NCBI RefSeq assembly: GCF_013393905.1
Contig: NZ_CP040277.1
Location: forward strand, 124,001-188,000
Direction of reading: 5' to 3'
Origin: Nostoc sp. C052
Lineage (GTDB): Bacteria; Cyanobacteriota; Cyanobacteriia; Cyanobacteriales; Nostocaceae
DNA: 64,000 nt
The notes below the pieces were generated by a model. That model saw only the letters and a program-made list of their open reading frames with translations. It was not told the origin of the DNA and ran no database searches. The position numbers and the translations under genes were made by a program. The first letter of the stretch is position 1; every line of letters starts with the position of its first letter. Of the stretch, positions 51,560-59,972 are shown piece after piece.

Positions 51560-52498
51560 CTATTGTACGTCTACCCAAAAATCAGCAGTAATAATTCTCT
51601 CATTTCGATTAAATTGTCCCCACATTTTATATTTTCCTGGTTTCGGGAAACTAGTTATAAAATGAACCTCAGCAGCTGGAGTATTTTTCATAGCATGAGC
51701 ATGAATATAGTCTGCTTGCGTTAACGGCGATGACTGTTTAAGGATGACTAAATGTCCTCTTTCTCCTAAATAAGGTTTTAAATCTTTCAGCGGTTGGTTG
51801 CTAGCTGCATCTTGTAAGTTGAAAATTAAGTGAACTTCTTGTCCAGTTTTGATTATGGGTTGAGATAACTTGAGATTAGCCTTAGTATTATAAAAAGTCT
51901 TTGTAGTAGCTAAATCAATCTTGGGTGCAGTTGGACTGTTACCTGGAACTTCTGCTTTTAACACCGAAACTTGTTCTGCTTTTCCTGCTACTTTGTAATC
52001 GCTGAAAAGACTATAATTGCCTGGATGGGGAAAATTTGCTTGGACTTCAAAGCGTCCATTTCCTTTATATGTAGGATGAATATGATTAAAAGATTGAAGG
52101 TCATCACTGACAACAATTAGATGCATTAATTTTTCTTGGAATTGATCAAAATTAGCAATTGCTTTACCATTGTTGTCTTGCACTTCAATCACTATAGGTA
52201 CAGGAGTGTTAAGAGTGATTTTGTCAGCAACTGTCAGTTTTGCAGTAGCGTTCGCAGGTTCTAACTTGGAATAACCAGAATGTTCGTCATGGGAATTCTC
52301 TATATTGTGACTACTGTGAGGATTTTTCTCAGCTTTTGGTGTCTGGGAATTACCCATCTTGTGACCTGCATGAGGATTCGCATTACTCACAGTCGTAGCA
52401 TTAGAGTTTGGTGTCTCACCAGATTTTACTTGTGAGGCGCAAGCTTGAGTGAGAACAAGAGTTGAAGTGATAGCAAGTGCAGTAAAAAAATCCTTCAT
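51560..52498 (-). CDS. His-rich lipoprotein, probable periplasmic metal binding
   Basis: A 312-residue lipoprotein: LVLTQAC lipobox with Cys20. A His/Ser/Asn-rich linker (about 40-80) is followed by two beta-rich halves. These contain KLMHLIVVSDDLQSFNHIHP and GERGHLVILKQSSPLTQADY plus IHAHAM, resembling periplasmic copper proteins with cupredoxin/FixH-like folds. Repeated ENSHDEHS and NPHSSHN motifs suggest metal capture. It is divergent from the NOS cluster with three operators (52948, 53021, 53102) in between. Exact family not named. Confidence 0.65.
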   Translation of the reverse strand: MKDFFTALAITSTLVLTQACASQVKSGETPNSNATTVSNANPHAGHKMGNSQTPKAEKNPHSSHNIENSHDEHSGYSKLEPANATAKLTVADKITLNTPVPIVIEVQDNNGKAIANFDQFQEKLMHLIVVSDDLQSFNHIHPTYKGNGRFEVQANFPHPGNYSLFSDYKVAGKAEQVSVLKAEVPGNSPTAPKIDLATTKTFYNTKANLKLSQPIIKTGQEVHLIFNLQDAASNQPLKDLKPYLGERGHLVILKQSSPLTQADYIHAHAMKNTPAAEVHFITSFPKPGKYKMWGQFNRNERIITADFWVDVQ

Positions 52499-52617
52499 TT
52501 TTTCTCGAATTAGTAACTGTAAGTTGGAAAAAACACCAGAACAAAAATATTTGACAGATCCTATAGAAATCTTATAAAAGCCTCCTCAGCAGAATGTCCT
52601 AGAAGCAGCGTGGCAAT

Positions 52618-52870
52618 TCAAGCGCAAATTTCATCTTCTGCTATCAAGAAGTAGTTGCCTTCTGATAGTTGTAAGGTATAACCCAAAGCTCTTACGCCAC
52701 AAGGAACAATAGAAATTTTCTCCACTTTGCCAGCCCCAGGCATTAAGGCTCCTACAATGACGTGACCTCCTTCATAGTAAACAACGGTTCTCCTCTATCT
52801 CGTTGAGAAAGTAGGACTTTTGCTGCAAACCCGTACTCATTCGTTCAATCGCTTCATTAAAATTAGCCAT
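52618..52870 (-). pseudogene. FtsH metalloprotease fragment
   Basis: From the ATG at 52870 the frame reads FNEAIERMSTGLQQKSYFLN then a shift. The next frame carries VYYEGGHVIVGALMPGAGKV, EKISIVPCGVRALGYTLQL and SEGNYFLIAEDEICA to a TGA at 52618. This is the peptidase M41 region of cyanobacterial FtsH (HEAGH, GALMP, KISIVPRG). The HExxH site is altered (YEGGH), the AAA domain is absent and a frameshift is present, so it is a relic between the lipoprotein gene and the operators. Confidence 0.6.
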
Positions 52871-52947
52871 CGTTACCGCATATATATATGTTGTGTTTGT
52901 CGTCCACAGCTAAAGAGAGAACCCTATAACCAAGTTCTCACACGGAA

Positions 52948-52965
52948 ATGAAATTAAGATGAAAT
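52948..52965 (+). promoter_or_regulatory. ATGAAAT-N4-ATGAAAT operator (triplet, 1)
   Basis: ATGAAATTAAGATGAAAT, first of three copies within 172 bp. It lies between the lipoprotein gene (minus) and the NOS cluster (plus). Confidence 0.6.
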
Positions 52966-53020
52966 ACTTTGCCAACTTTCACTTTAAAGATAGCAGGTAA
53001 GACTCCTATATCATACAAAG

Positions 53021-53038
53021 ATGAAATCAAGATGAAAT
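53021..53038 (+). promoter_or_regulatory. ATGAAAT-N4-ATGAAAT operator (triplet, 2)
   Basis: ATGAAATCAAGATGAAAT, about 73 bp after the first; preceded by a degenerate CATACAAAG half-site. Confidence 0.6.
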
Positions 53039-53101
53039 TTTTTGCAAAACCTTATTTTAAAGTTGGATAGGTGTAGCGTAAAACTGACATATCATATCAA
53101 G

Positions 53102-53119
53102 ATGAAATCAAGATGAAAT
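53102..53119 (+). promoter_or_regulatory. ATGAAAT-N4-ATGAAAT operator (triplet, 3)
   Basis: ATGAAATCAAGATGAAAT, 235 bp before the first small ORF of the NOS cluster; preceded by CATATCAAG, a possible third half-site. Confidence 0.6.
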
Positions 53120-53336
53120 TGCTGGATAAAAGTGTTTTTGATATGAAGTTTTGTAAAAGCTTATAGCTGCTTGCATAATTTTTTGGGATGAACCGTATAA
53201 ATAACTAGAAGGTAACAATTCAACTTGTAAAAAAAAATTAAAAAAGGGAGGCGAGCAAAAATTTTCTATATTTTTCCGAAATACCACCTATAAGTACTGT
53301 AGAGAATTAACAAGAAATCTTAAAGGAGCAGTGCAA

Positions 53337-53471
53337 GTGAAACAAGATGAAATAAAAAATATCTGCAATAGTTTTTGGAGTAACAAAGAGCAAAAAAATC
53401 TTCCTCATATTCTTGTTATTTCACATTTATGGAGCCAAAACGATTTTTATATCCATTGGAGCAACAATTAA
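53337..53471 (+). CDS. Small ORF opening the NOS cluster
   Basis: Forty-four codons from a GTG at 53337, with AAAGGAG at the right distance upstream. The product (MKQDEIKNICNSFWSN, ending FYIHWSNN) has no recognised family. It overlaps the next small ORF by 43 bp in another frame, so either it is a leader peptide, or one small gene has a frameshift here. The ribosome site is the best in this stretch. Confidence 0.35.
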   Translation: MKQDEIKNICNSFWSNKEQKNLPHILVISHLWSQNDFYIHWSNN

Positions 53472-53617
53472 AGTTTTGCCAGCTTGAGACTGAAGTAGAT
53501 TTTCTGTTGCAGCAGATGCAGGATATCAACCAGAATCTATCCTTATCAAATAATAATCCTGCTTTGCCAGTGAATTTAAACCGAGGAAAACAAGTAGTTA
53601 ACTACTTGTCTAAATAG
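53429..53617 (+). CDS. Small ORF, helical product
   Basis: Sixty-two codons (MEPKRFLYPLEQQLKFCQ onward) predicting an amphipathic helix with Gln/Leu-rich LETEVDFLLQQMQDINQNL. No clear ribosome site of its own; translation may be coupled to the 53337 ORF. Not recognised. Confidence 0.4.
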   Translation: MEPKRFLYPLEQQLKFCQLETEVDFLLQQMQDINQNLSLSNNNPALPVNLNRGKQVVNYLSK

Positions 53618-53693
53618 CTATTATTTAGTGTTTTTCACCATTGAGATGAACAACAGTTAACTGCATATTCACTTGTATTCAAGGGGTAAAATA

Positions 53694-54764
53694 GTGTACA
53701 TAAATCCGTTTTCTCACAAGAAAACAATCCTACTGACTGGTGCATCAGGAGTAGTTGGTCAAGCTTTATTAGCTCGAATGAATGCACATTCGATTATTTG
53801 TCTAACCTACAGGAAGCCAATCACGAATTCAGGTGTCACTACCATTCCTTGTGACATTTCATTGCCTCAGCTTGGTCTTAGTCAGACACAGCTAAAAGAT
53901 ATAGCAAAGTGCATTGACTGTATTGTGCATTCAGCGGCGGTAACTGATTTTGGTGAATCAGATGAATTGATTCATCGCACAAACGTACGCGGCTTGGAAA
54001 ATATGCTGGAATTGGCAGCGATCGCACAAGTTCCCTTTTACTATATCAGCACAGCTTTTATCCGTCCTCACCAACGCAAAGATGCGCCTTCAGAGCATAC
54101 ATACACTATCTCAAAACGAGAAGGAGAACGGTTAGTTAGAGAGAGTGGACTGCCCCACGCAATTATTCGTCCCTCCATTGTAATTGGCGATTCTACATCA
54201 GGTGAAATTGCACGTTTTCAGGGCATTTATAACATCATAAGTTCGCTTTTTAGAGGTTTTTTGCCTATCCTGCCCATGCTACCGCACGCATATATAGATT
54301 TTATTCCTCAAGATGTTGTTGCTAACGCCGTTGCAGCAATACTTGAGCATGACTGCGTAGCAAGCGAATATTGGATCACCTCTGGAAATAAAGCTTTAAC
54401 AGTACGCCAAATAGCAGATTTAATTGCAGAATTTGGCAAAACTCAAGGTATAGAGATTAACATACCACGCATGGTCAGCCCTGACATTGTAGATCGTCTG
54501 ATCCGTCCTGCCTTTATGTCAGAGTTACCAAAATCCGTCAAAAAAGGTTTTGACTGGTTTGCTCAAGTCGCGCCCTATTTGTGTAATGAGGAACCTTTCC
54601 CCACCTCATTACAAGAGATGGAAACTGGCTTTGGCATAGCACCACTGCCCAATTTGGAAACGGCTTTAACCCATAGCCTCGAATACTGGGCTAATGAAAC
54701 AAAAGTCTGCTCTGGTAAAAAAGCTAAGAAAGACCGTGCCCAACTTGCTAAATGTGAATGTTGA
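53694..54764 (+). CDS. Thioester-reductase-like NAD(P)-dependent protein
   Basis: A 356-residue SDR-extended protein. The GTG at 53694 has AAGGGG 9 bp before it; the TTG-started frame from 53673 is less likely. TGASGVVGQ (15-23) is the cofactor loop and Y137-x3-K141 (in HTYTISKREG) the catalytic pair. The fold and FIRPHQR/ISTAFI spacing fit the NAD-binding-4 (male-sterility/carboxylic-acid-reductase) group, which reduces acyl thioesters to aldehydes, but an epimerase cannot be excluded. The C-terminus is Lys/Cys rich. The NOS starts 6 bp downstream, so translation is coupled. Confidence 0.7.
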   Translation: MYINPFSHKKTILLTGASGVVGQALLARMNAHSIICLTYRKPITNSGVTTIPCDISLPQLGLSQTQLKDIAKCIDCIVHSAAVTDFGESDELIHRTNVRGLENMLELAAIAQVPFYYISTAFIRPHQRKDAPSEHTYTISKREGERLVRESGLPHAIIRPSIVIGDSTSGEIARFQGIYNIISSLFRGFLPILPMLPHAYIDFIPQDVVANAVAAILEHDCVASEYWITSGNKALTVRQIADLIAEFGKTQGIEINIPRMVSPDIVDRLIRPAFMSELPKSVKKGFDWFAQVAPYLCNEEPFPTSLQEMETGFGIAPLPNLETALTHSLEYWANETKVCSGKKAKKDRAQLAKCEC

Positions 54765-54770
54765 CATAGT

Positions 54771-55940
54771 ATGCTAATCAACAACCTAGCCTTGCAACAC
54801 GGTTTGAATACATATAACACCATTTTATCTGATGCCAAAGCTTTTCTGGCATTGTTGCAGGAAGAACAAGTAATTCAGGAATCCTACTTAAATCGATTTG
54901 CGGAAATAGAAAGCGAGGTAGAACAAACTGGAACTTATTGGCAAAGCTTTGATGAACTAGCTTACGGAGCCAAATTGGCATGGCGTAATAGCACCCGATG
55001 CGTGGGACGTAGCTACTGGAACTCACTAGAAGTTCGCGATCGCCGCAGCTTGAATCAAGCCGAAGAAGTATTCGAGGCTATGGTTGAACATCTGCGGTTA
55101 TCCACTAACGGCGGTCGCATCAAATCCCTTGCTACCATCTTTGCACCGCAAGAACCAGGCCAAGCTGGAATCCGTATTTGGAATGAGCAAATCGTTCGCT
55201 ACGCAGGGTATCGGCAAACGGATGGTTCGGTTGTGGGCGACCCGAGGTATGTCGAGTTTACAGAGCTTGTGCAGCGAATGGGCTGGAAAGGAAGCGAAGG
55301 TACTCCCTTTGACATCCTGCCGATCGTGATTCAAATGCCAAATCAGCGTCCAAGGCTGTTTGAGTTACCCCATGATGCAGTGCTAGAAGTGCCAATCCAG
55401 CACCCTGACTACTCTTGGTTTGCAGAACTTGGTCTCAAATGGCACGCTTTACCAGCAATTTGCAACATGATGTTGGAGATTGGCGGGGTTCAGTACACAG
55501 CCGCGCCCTTTAATGGCTGGTACATGGGTACAGAAGTAGCTGCTCGCAACTTTGCTGACGAGAACCGCTACAATTTATTGCCCATTGTGGCCAAGCGAAT
55601 GGGTCTAGATACTCGCTACGACCATACCTTATGGCGAGACCGCGCCATAGTTGAGTTAAATGTTGCGGTTCTATACTCGTTCCGACGTGCTGGCGTGACT
55701 ATGGTTGACCACCACAGTGAAACTCGTCGCTTCGTGCAATTTGAAAAGAGCGAAGCACTTGCGGGAAGAACTACCTACGCCGACTGGGGATGGATTGTAC
55801 CTCCCATATCCGGCTCGACGACTCCAGTTTTCCACCGCAACTATGAAAATGTTGAGCTAAAGCCCAACTTCTTTTCGCAGCCAGATCCCTGGCAACAGTT
55901 TGCATCTAGCAAAAAGTCTGGCTGTCCTTTCGGTCACTAA
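54771..55940 (+). CDS. nos: Bacterial-type nitric oxide synthase oxygenase
   Basis: A 389-residue NOS oxygenase. RNSTRCVGR holds the heme-ligand Cys at 77. APFNGWYMGTEVAARN places the substrate-binding Glu at 255 and the W/Y of the heme pocket. RRAGVTMVDHHSE with WIVPPISGSTTPVFH forms the pterin and dimer region. Length fits stand-alone bacterial enzymes, which convert arginine to hydroxyarginine, citrulline and NO with external reductase and pterin. No flavin reductase domain or gene is seen here. It ends CPFGH. Unlike housekeeping NOS it lies inside a cluster of biosynthetic enzymes. NOS is known to feed nitration in thaxtomin biosynthesis. Confidence 0.93.
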   Translation: MLINNLALQHGLNTYNTILSDAKAFLALLQEEQVIQESYLNRFAEIESEVEQTGTYWQSFDELAYGAKLAWRNSTRCVGRSYWNSLEVRDRRSLNQAEEVFEAMVEHLRLSTNGGRIKSLATIFAPQEPGQAGIRIWNEQIVRYAGYRQTDGSVVGDPRYVEFTELVQRMGWKGSEGTPFDILPIVIQMPNQRPRLFELPHDAVLEVPIQHPDYSWFAELGLKWHALPAICNMMLEIGGVQYTAAPFNGWYMGTEVAARNFADENRYNLLPIVAKRMGLDTRYDHTLWRDRAIVELNVAVLYSFRRAGVTMVDHHSETRRFVQFEKSEALAGRTTYADWGWIVPPISGSTTPVFHRNYENVELKPNFFSQPDPWQQFASSKKSGCPFGH

Positions 55941-55989
55941 GAACAATAGTTTTTTCACTTTTCTAACTCAATAATTGGAGGAATAAATC

Positions 55990-57057
55990 ATGAAAGCTTT
56001 AGTCACTGGTGCTACAGGTTTTGTAGGCTCTGCGATTGTTCGTCAACTTCAAGAAGATGGTCAACAAGTCAAAGCATTAGTCAGAAAGGGTTCGGATCTG
56101 AGAAATTTGGAGAAGCTGGATATTGAAATTGCCTACGGGGATATTACTGATTATGATTCGGTAGCACGAGCAATGCAGGGCTGCAATTCTGTTTATCACG
56201 GTGCTGCAATGGTAGCTTTTTGGGTTCCTCGTAAAGACCGCCACCTGTTTGACTGGGTTAATGTTGAGGGATCAAAAAATGTTTTTTCTGCTGCACTGAA
56301 ACAGGATGTAGAGAAAGTAATTTACACCAGCACCATCTCTACAATTGGTAGTTACGGAAAGGACACCCCCACCACAGAAAATCACAATTTCAATTTGTGG
56401 GATATGTCGATGGAGTACGAGCAATCAAAATATTCTGCGGAGTTTGAAGCTTATCGATTTGCAGCGCAAGGATTACCAATTGTTGTTGTGATGCCTTCTG
56501 CACCGTTAGGCGCAAGAGATATCAAGCCAAATCCCGTTGGCAAGCTAATTCTAGACTTTCTGGCCCGTCGGATACCAGGATACATTGATGGCGGTGCTAA
56601 CTTTATCGATGTTGATGATGTTGCTTATGGTCACATCCTAGCAGCTAAGAAAGGGAAAGTAGGCGATCGCTATATGTTAGGACATGAAAATCTTTCTGTC
56701 GTCGATTTGTTCTCGGCTTTAGAAGCAATTTCTGGAGTTCCAGCCCCCAAACTGAAACTACCTCAGGCAGGCGCTGTAAAGCTAGCTCAAATTCTGGAAT
56801 TTATTTCTGACCACATCACCAACCAGCATCCGCTTTATACCGCACCGATGGTCAAGTTCTCCAGCCTTTACTATTACCTCGACACCAGCAAAGCTAAAAA
56901 TGAGTTGGGGTTTGAACCTAAAAGCAGTGTTCAACAAGCTGCAATTAATGCCATTGAATGGTTTTTGCAGAATGACTATTTACAAGTCAACGACAAAAAT
57001 AAATCTCGAATTCGCCAGCATCTGCAAGGTCAATCTCTGACACCAGTGTTTGCATAG
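55990..57057 (+). CDS. NAD-dependent epimerase/dihydroflavonol-reductase-like protein
   Basis: A 355-residue SDR-extended protein. TGATGFVGSAI (7-17) binds the cofactor. The ISTIGSYG segment and YEQSKYSAE hold the Ser-Tyr-Lys catalytic set. The C-terminal part (FLARRIPGYIDGGANFIDVDDVA) is typical of extended SDRs acting on sugars, sterols or hopanoid precursors (HpnA-like). GGAGGAA precedes the ATG. Second redox enzyme of the cluster, 49 bp after the NOS. Substrate unknown. Confidence 0.75.
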   Translation: MKALVTGATGFVGSAIVRQLQEDGQQVKALVRKGSDLRNLEKLDIEIAYGDITDYDSVARAMQGCNSVYHGAAMVAFWVPRKDRHLFDWVNVEGSKNVFSAALKQDVEKVIYTSTISTIGSYGKDTPTTENHNFNLWDMSMEYEQSKYSAEFEAYRFAAQGLPIVVVMPSAPLGARDIKPNPVGKLILDFLARRIPGYIDGGANFIDVDDVAYGHILAAKKGKVGDRYMLGHENLSVVDLFSALEAISGVPAPKLKLPQAGAVKLAQILEFISDHITNQHPLYTAPMVKFSSLYYYLDTSKAKNELGFEPKSSVQQAAINAIEWFLQNDYLQVNDKNKSRIRQHLQGQSLTPVFA

Positions 57058-57073
57058 ACAGTTGTAATTCCTA

Positions 57074-57100
57074 AGAGCAAGAGCAGAAAACTCTTGCTCT
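57074..57100. repeat. Hairpin inside the NOS operon
   Basis: AGAGCAAGAG (57074-57083) and CTCTTGCTCT (57091-57100) form a perfect 10-bp stem with a CAGAAAA loop. It sits 7 bp before the GTG start of the desaturase-like gene, so it may limit its translation or mark an mRNA processing site. No T-run follows. Confidence 0.45.
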
Positions 57101-57107
57101 CATTACA

Positions 57108-57995
57108 GTGCATTTAGTTAGTGAGGCATACGTGGAAAGTAAGTTAGTGAATCAGAAGTTGCGTGAGATTGACCACTCTTTAATGCAAATACCAAATAGC
57201 ACTTTTGGTAATCTCACCCTGTTACTATTTTTCGCTACCATTAGCATCTTTTCAGCATCAATTATTGCCTATGTTTTGGGATATTTGCCTCTTCAAGCCT
57301 CAGCAGCAATTAACTTGTTATGTTTGTATGCTCTGTATACAGTTAATCACGAAGCTGTACACCGCTTAGTGCATCCTAATCGCACGGTTAACAACTGGAT
57401 TGGGCGCATTGCAGCAGTTCTAGAGGGTACAACGTTCCCCTTGTTCCGTATCTTGCACCCCCAGCACCATGCGTTTACAAATCATCCAGAATACGACCCG
57501 GACTACGTTATTGGTAGAAAACCGCGCTGGTTGTTACCTCTCTGGACATTGGTGCGTCTCACACACGACAACTCTTTCATGATTAATCGCCGTTTGTGGT
57601 CTAATAAACGTCCGCAATTAATTGAACATCTAATAACGGTGGGGTTGCAGTTGTCTGTGGTCATTGGTGCGGCTTGGATAGGACATCTGCAAGATGCTCT
57701 CTGGTTATGGGTTATCCCACTGCTTGTGGCTGGAGCATTAATTGAACTGACGGTTGCATGGGCTGTGCATTTTCCTCAAGAGTCCCAGCATCCTTTGGAA
57801 AACACACGCATATTTAAGGGTCAACTATTGCAGATATTGATGTTGAATCAAAACTATCATATTGTCCATCATCTTTGGCCTGGTATTCCTTGGTTTCGCT
57901 ACGGTAAGGCAATGCCTTTAGTAGAAATGGCATTACTAGAACATCAAAATCAGAGCCACAAAACGCAAGTTAAACCACATCTTCAAGTTAATTAA
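57108..57995 (+). CDS. Membrane di-iron fatty-acid desaturase/carotenoid-hydroxylase family protein
   Basis: A 295-residue membrane protein starting at GTG 57108. Three His boxes are visible: NHEAVHR, HPQHH and NYHIVHHLWPG, with four to six membrane helices between them. This is the desaturase/hydroxylase fold, in the branch with CrtR-like carotene hydroxylases. It would hydroxylate or desaturate a lipid or polyene at the membrane. No clear Shine-Dalgarno; the hairpin before it may matter. Substrate inferred only from the cluster. Confidence 0.7.
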   Translation: MHLVSEAYVESKLVNQKLREIDHSLMQIPNSTFGNLTLLLFFATISIFSASIIAYVLGYLPLQASAAINLLCLYALYTVNHEAVHRLVHPNRTVNNWIGRIAAVLEGTTFPLFRILHPQHHAFTNHPEYDPDYVIGRKPRWLLPLWTLVRLTHDNSFMINRRLWSNKRPQLIEHLITVGLQLSVVIGAAWIGHLQDALWLWVIPLLVAGALIELTVAWAVHFPQESQHPLENTRIFKGQLLQILMLNQNYHIVHHLWPGIPWFRYGKAMPLVEMALLEHQNQSHKTQVKPHLQVN

Positions 57996-58017
57996 TCTAT
58001 TTAGAAATTGAAGTGAA

Positions 58018-59337
58018 ATGAAAGAAAGCCAACAAATACTTGGAAGTGTAGAAACATACCCAGATTCACATCAAGCAGCTAAGTTTAGACAGCTGGTAAT
58101 CCAAGGGCAAAAGCAACACGTTAATAAGTCACTCGCCAAGCTGGCGGAATTGATGGGTACTCATGTTGAAGTTCGTTCTTCTGGAAACTACGTTTTTGAT
58201 GAGCGCGGACAAAAGTATCTGGCTTGTGGTGGTTATGGTGTCTTCACTATCGGTCACTGTCATCCCACCGTCATCGAGGCTGTGAAAGCACAACTGGAGC
58301 GTCATCCATTATCAACTCGTGCGCTTTTAAATGCCGAACAAGCTTCGGCGGCGGAAACTCTAGCCTCAGTTACCCCCAAGGGTTTAGATTATGTATATTT
58401 CGGTAACTCTGGTGCGGAAGCGACAGAAGCCGGTCTCAAGCTAGCACGTCTATCTGGCAAACGCAAGCTAATTGCAATGCAAGGGGGCTTCCACGGTAAG
58501 ACATTAGGAGCGTTAAGTGTCACCAGTCGTGCAGCCTTTCGCTTGCCTTTCCAGCCTCTGCTTCCAGAAGTCGAATTTATCCCCTTTGCAGATCCAAAAG
58601 CCCTGGAAAATGTACTTTCTAATAAGGGTCATGAATGCTGCGTTATTTTAGAACCTGTCCAAGCAGAAGGCGGTGTGATCATTCCTTATGAAGGCTACTT
58701 GCGAGATGTAGAAAGACTCTGCCGCCACTATGGAGCATTTTTGATTTTGGATGAAATTCAAACGGGACTCGCACGGTTGGGAACCTGGTGGGGAGCAGAC
58801 AGAGAACAGGTAGTTCCTGATGTTCTGCTGGTGGGGAAGGCTTTAAGTGGAGGAGTTATACCTGTCAGCGCTGCTGTTGCTTCTGCCCAAGCTTATGAAA
58901 GGCTCAATCAAGATCCTTTATTGCACACATCAACTTTTGCAGGTAATCCTCTAGCTACAGTTGCCGCACAAGCAGCAATTAATGTTATTAAAAATGAGAA
59001 TATCGTACCCAGAGCCAAAGAACTAGGTGAAAAATTATTTGTTGAAGTGCAGAAAATTGTTGGCGAAATGTGTCCTCATCTAGTTCGAGAAGTTCGCGGT
59101 ATTGGGCTGTTGATTGGCATTGAGTTTGAAGCTGATTATTTGGCTGGTGACTTCATGTTTGAACTCATGCACAGAAATGTGCTGGTTTCCTATTCACTTA
59201 ATGCTCACTGCGTTGTCAGATTGACACCACCAGCAACTCTGGATGAGTCAGATATTGATTGGCTGCTAACTGCAATTTCAGACAGTGCGATCGCTCTTGC
59301 AAAACGTAACCCATCTTTAAACGTTGTTAATTCATAA
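58018..59337 (+). CDS. Class III aminotransferase
   Basis: A 439-residue PLP enzyme of the ornithine/acetylornithine/putrescine aminotransferase group. GNSGAEATEAGLKLAR (residues about 130-145) and a LILDEIQTGLARLG stretch (about 243-256, PLP-binding Asp) are followed by VLLVGKALSGGVIPVSA, whose Lys forms the Schiff base. A HTSTFAGNPLA loop follows. It transfers an amino group to an aldehyde or keto substrate; an aldehyde from the thioester-reductase-like protein is an attractive partner. The ATG is at 58018, 22 bp after the desaturase gene. Confidence 0.85.
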   Translation: MKESQQILGSVETYPDSHQAAKFRQLVIQGQKQHVNKSLAKLAELMGTHVEVRSSGNYVFDERGQKYLACGGYGVFTIGHCHPTVIEAVKAQLERHPLSTRALLNAEQASAAETLASVTPKGLDYVYFGNSGAEATEAGLKLARLSGKRKLIAMQGGFHGKTLGALSVTSRAAFRLPFQPLLPEVEFIPFADPKALENVLSNKGHECCVILEPVQAEGGVIIPYEGYLRDVERLCRHYGAFLILDEIQTGLARLGTWWGADREQVVPDVLLVGKALSGGVIPVSAAVASAQAYERLNQDPLLHTSTFAGNPLATVAAQAAINVIKNENIVPRAKELGEKLFVEVQKIVGEMCPHLVREVRGIGLLIGIEFEADYLAGDFMFELMHRNVLVSYSLNAHCVVRLTPPATLDESDIDWLLTAISDSAIALAKRNPSLNVVNS

Positions 59338-59351
59338 AGGAGATTTTATTC

Positions 59352-59849
59352 ATGCAATACTTAGAAATTGTTGCTAAAATTCACCATCGCAGTGCCGAAG
59401 AAATCTATCCAATTCTCTGCGACTTTGATTCATACGCAAAGAACAGTCAAGCTGTACATAGCATCACCAGCCAAGTACTATCTGACGGACGGACTGTTTC
59501 TACTTGGGAAGTTGACTTTCGTGGCGGTGTGATGTCTTGGATAGAAGAAGATTTATTTGATGCCTCAAATTATACAATTAGCTTCAATCAGATTGAAGGT
59601 GATGTAGAACACTTCTGCGGACAGTGGAAAGCTCAAAATCAAAAAGATGGTTGCTTAATATTGTTTTTAGCTGAGTTTGACATGGGTATTCCCTCTTTAA
59701 GTCAAATTCTTGACCCCATTGCCATACAAGCACTCCAGGAAAATATCACAGCAATTATTAGGGGTTTATTTGGTGAAGAAGTGGAATTTTTACCAGTTAA
59801 AGTTTCTTCATTAGAAACACAAGCACCTGACAAGCTTGCAGTTGCATAA
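59352..59849 (+). CDS. SRPBCC/polyketide-cyclase-like protein
   Basis: A 165-residue START/SRPBCC-fold protein. The N-terminus (EIVAKIHHRSAEEIYPILCDFDSYAKNSQ) and the WEVDFRGGVMSWIEEDLFD strand pair fit the polyketide cyclase/dehydrase family. These bind hydrophobic ligands and may help cyclise or dehydrate intermediates. The GGAGA site lies 7 bp before the ATG. Role in the cluster inferred from the fold. Confidence 0.7.
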   Translation: MQYLEIVAKIHHRSAEEIYPILCDFDSYAKNSQAVHSITSQVLSDGRTVSTWEVDFRGGVMSWIEEDLFDASNYTISFNQIEGDVEHFCGQWKAQNQKDGCLILFLAEFDMGIPSLSQILDPIAIQALQENITAIIRGLFGEEVEFLPVKVSSLETQAPDKLAVA

Positions 59850-59972
59850 GTTGAATAAATAGAAATCATCACCTTGTTTTGATAGTTGCAGATTGGTTCT
59901 GTAACTATCAAAACGAAAAATTGTTCTGGTTTAGCTTGAAATATATTTCTGTTGTGGAGATATTACAAACAA

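Noticed and set aside
53337..53355. Extra ATGAAAT-like operator overlapping the small ORF start (GTGAAACAAGATGAAAT)
   Set aside because: The half-sites are only 10 bp apart and the first is degenerate; not counted in the regulon.
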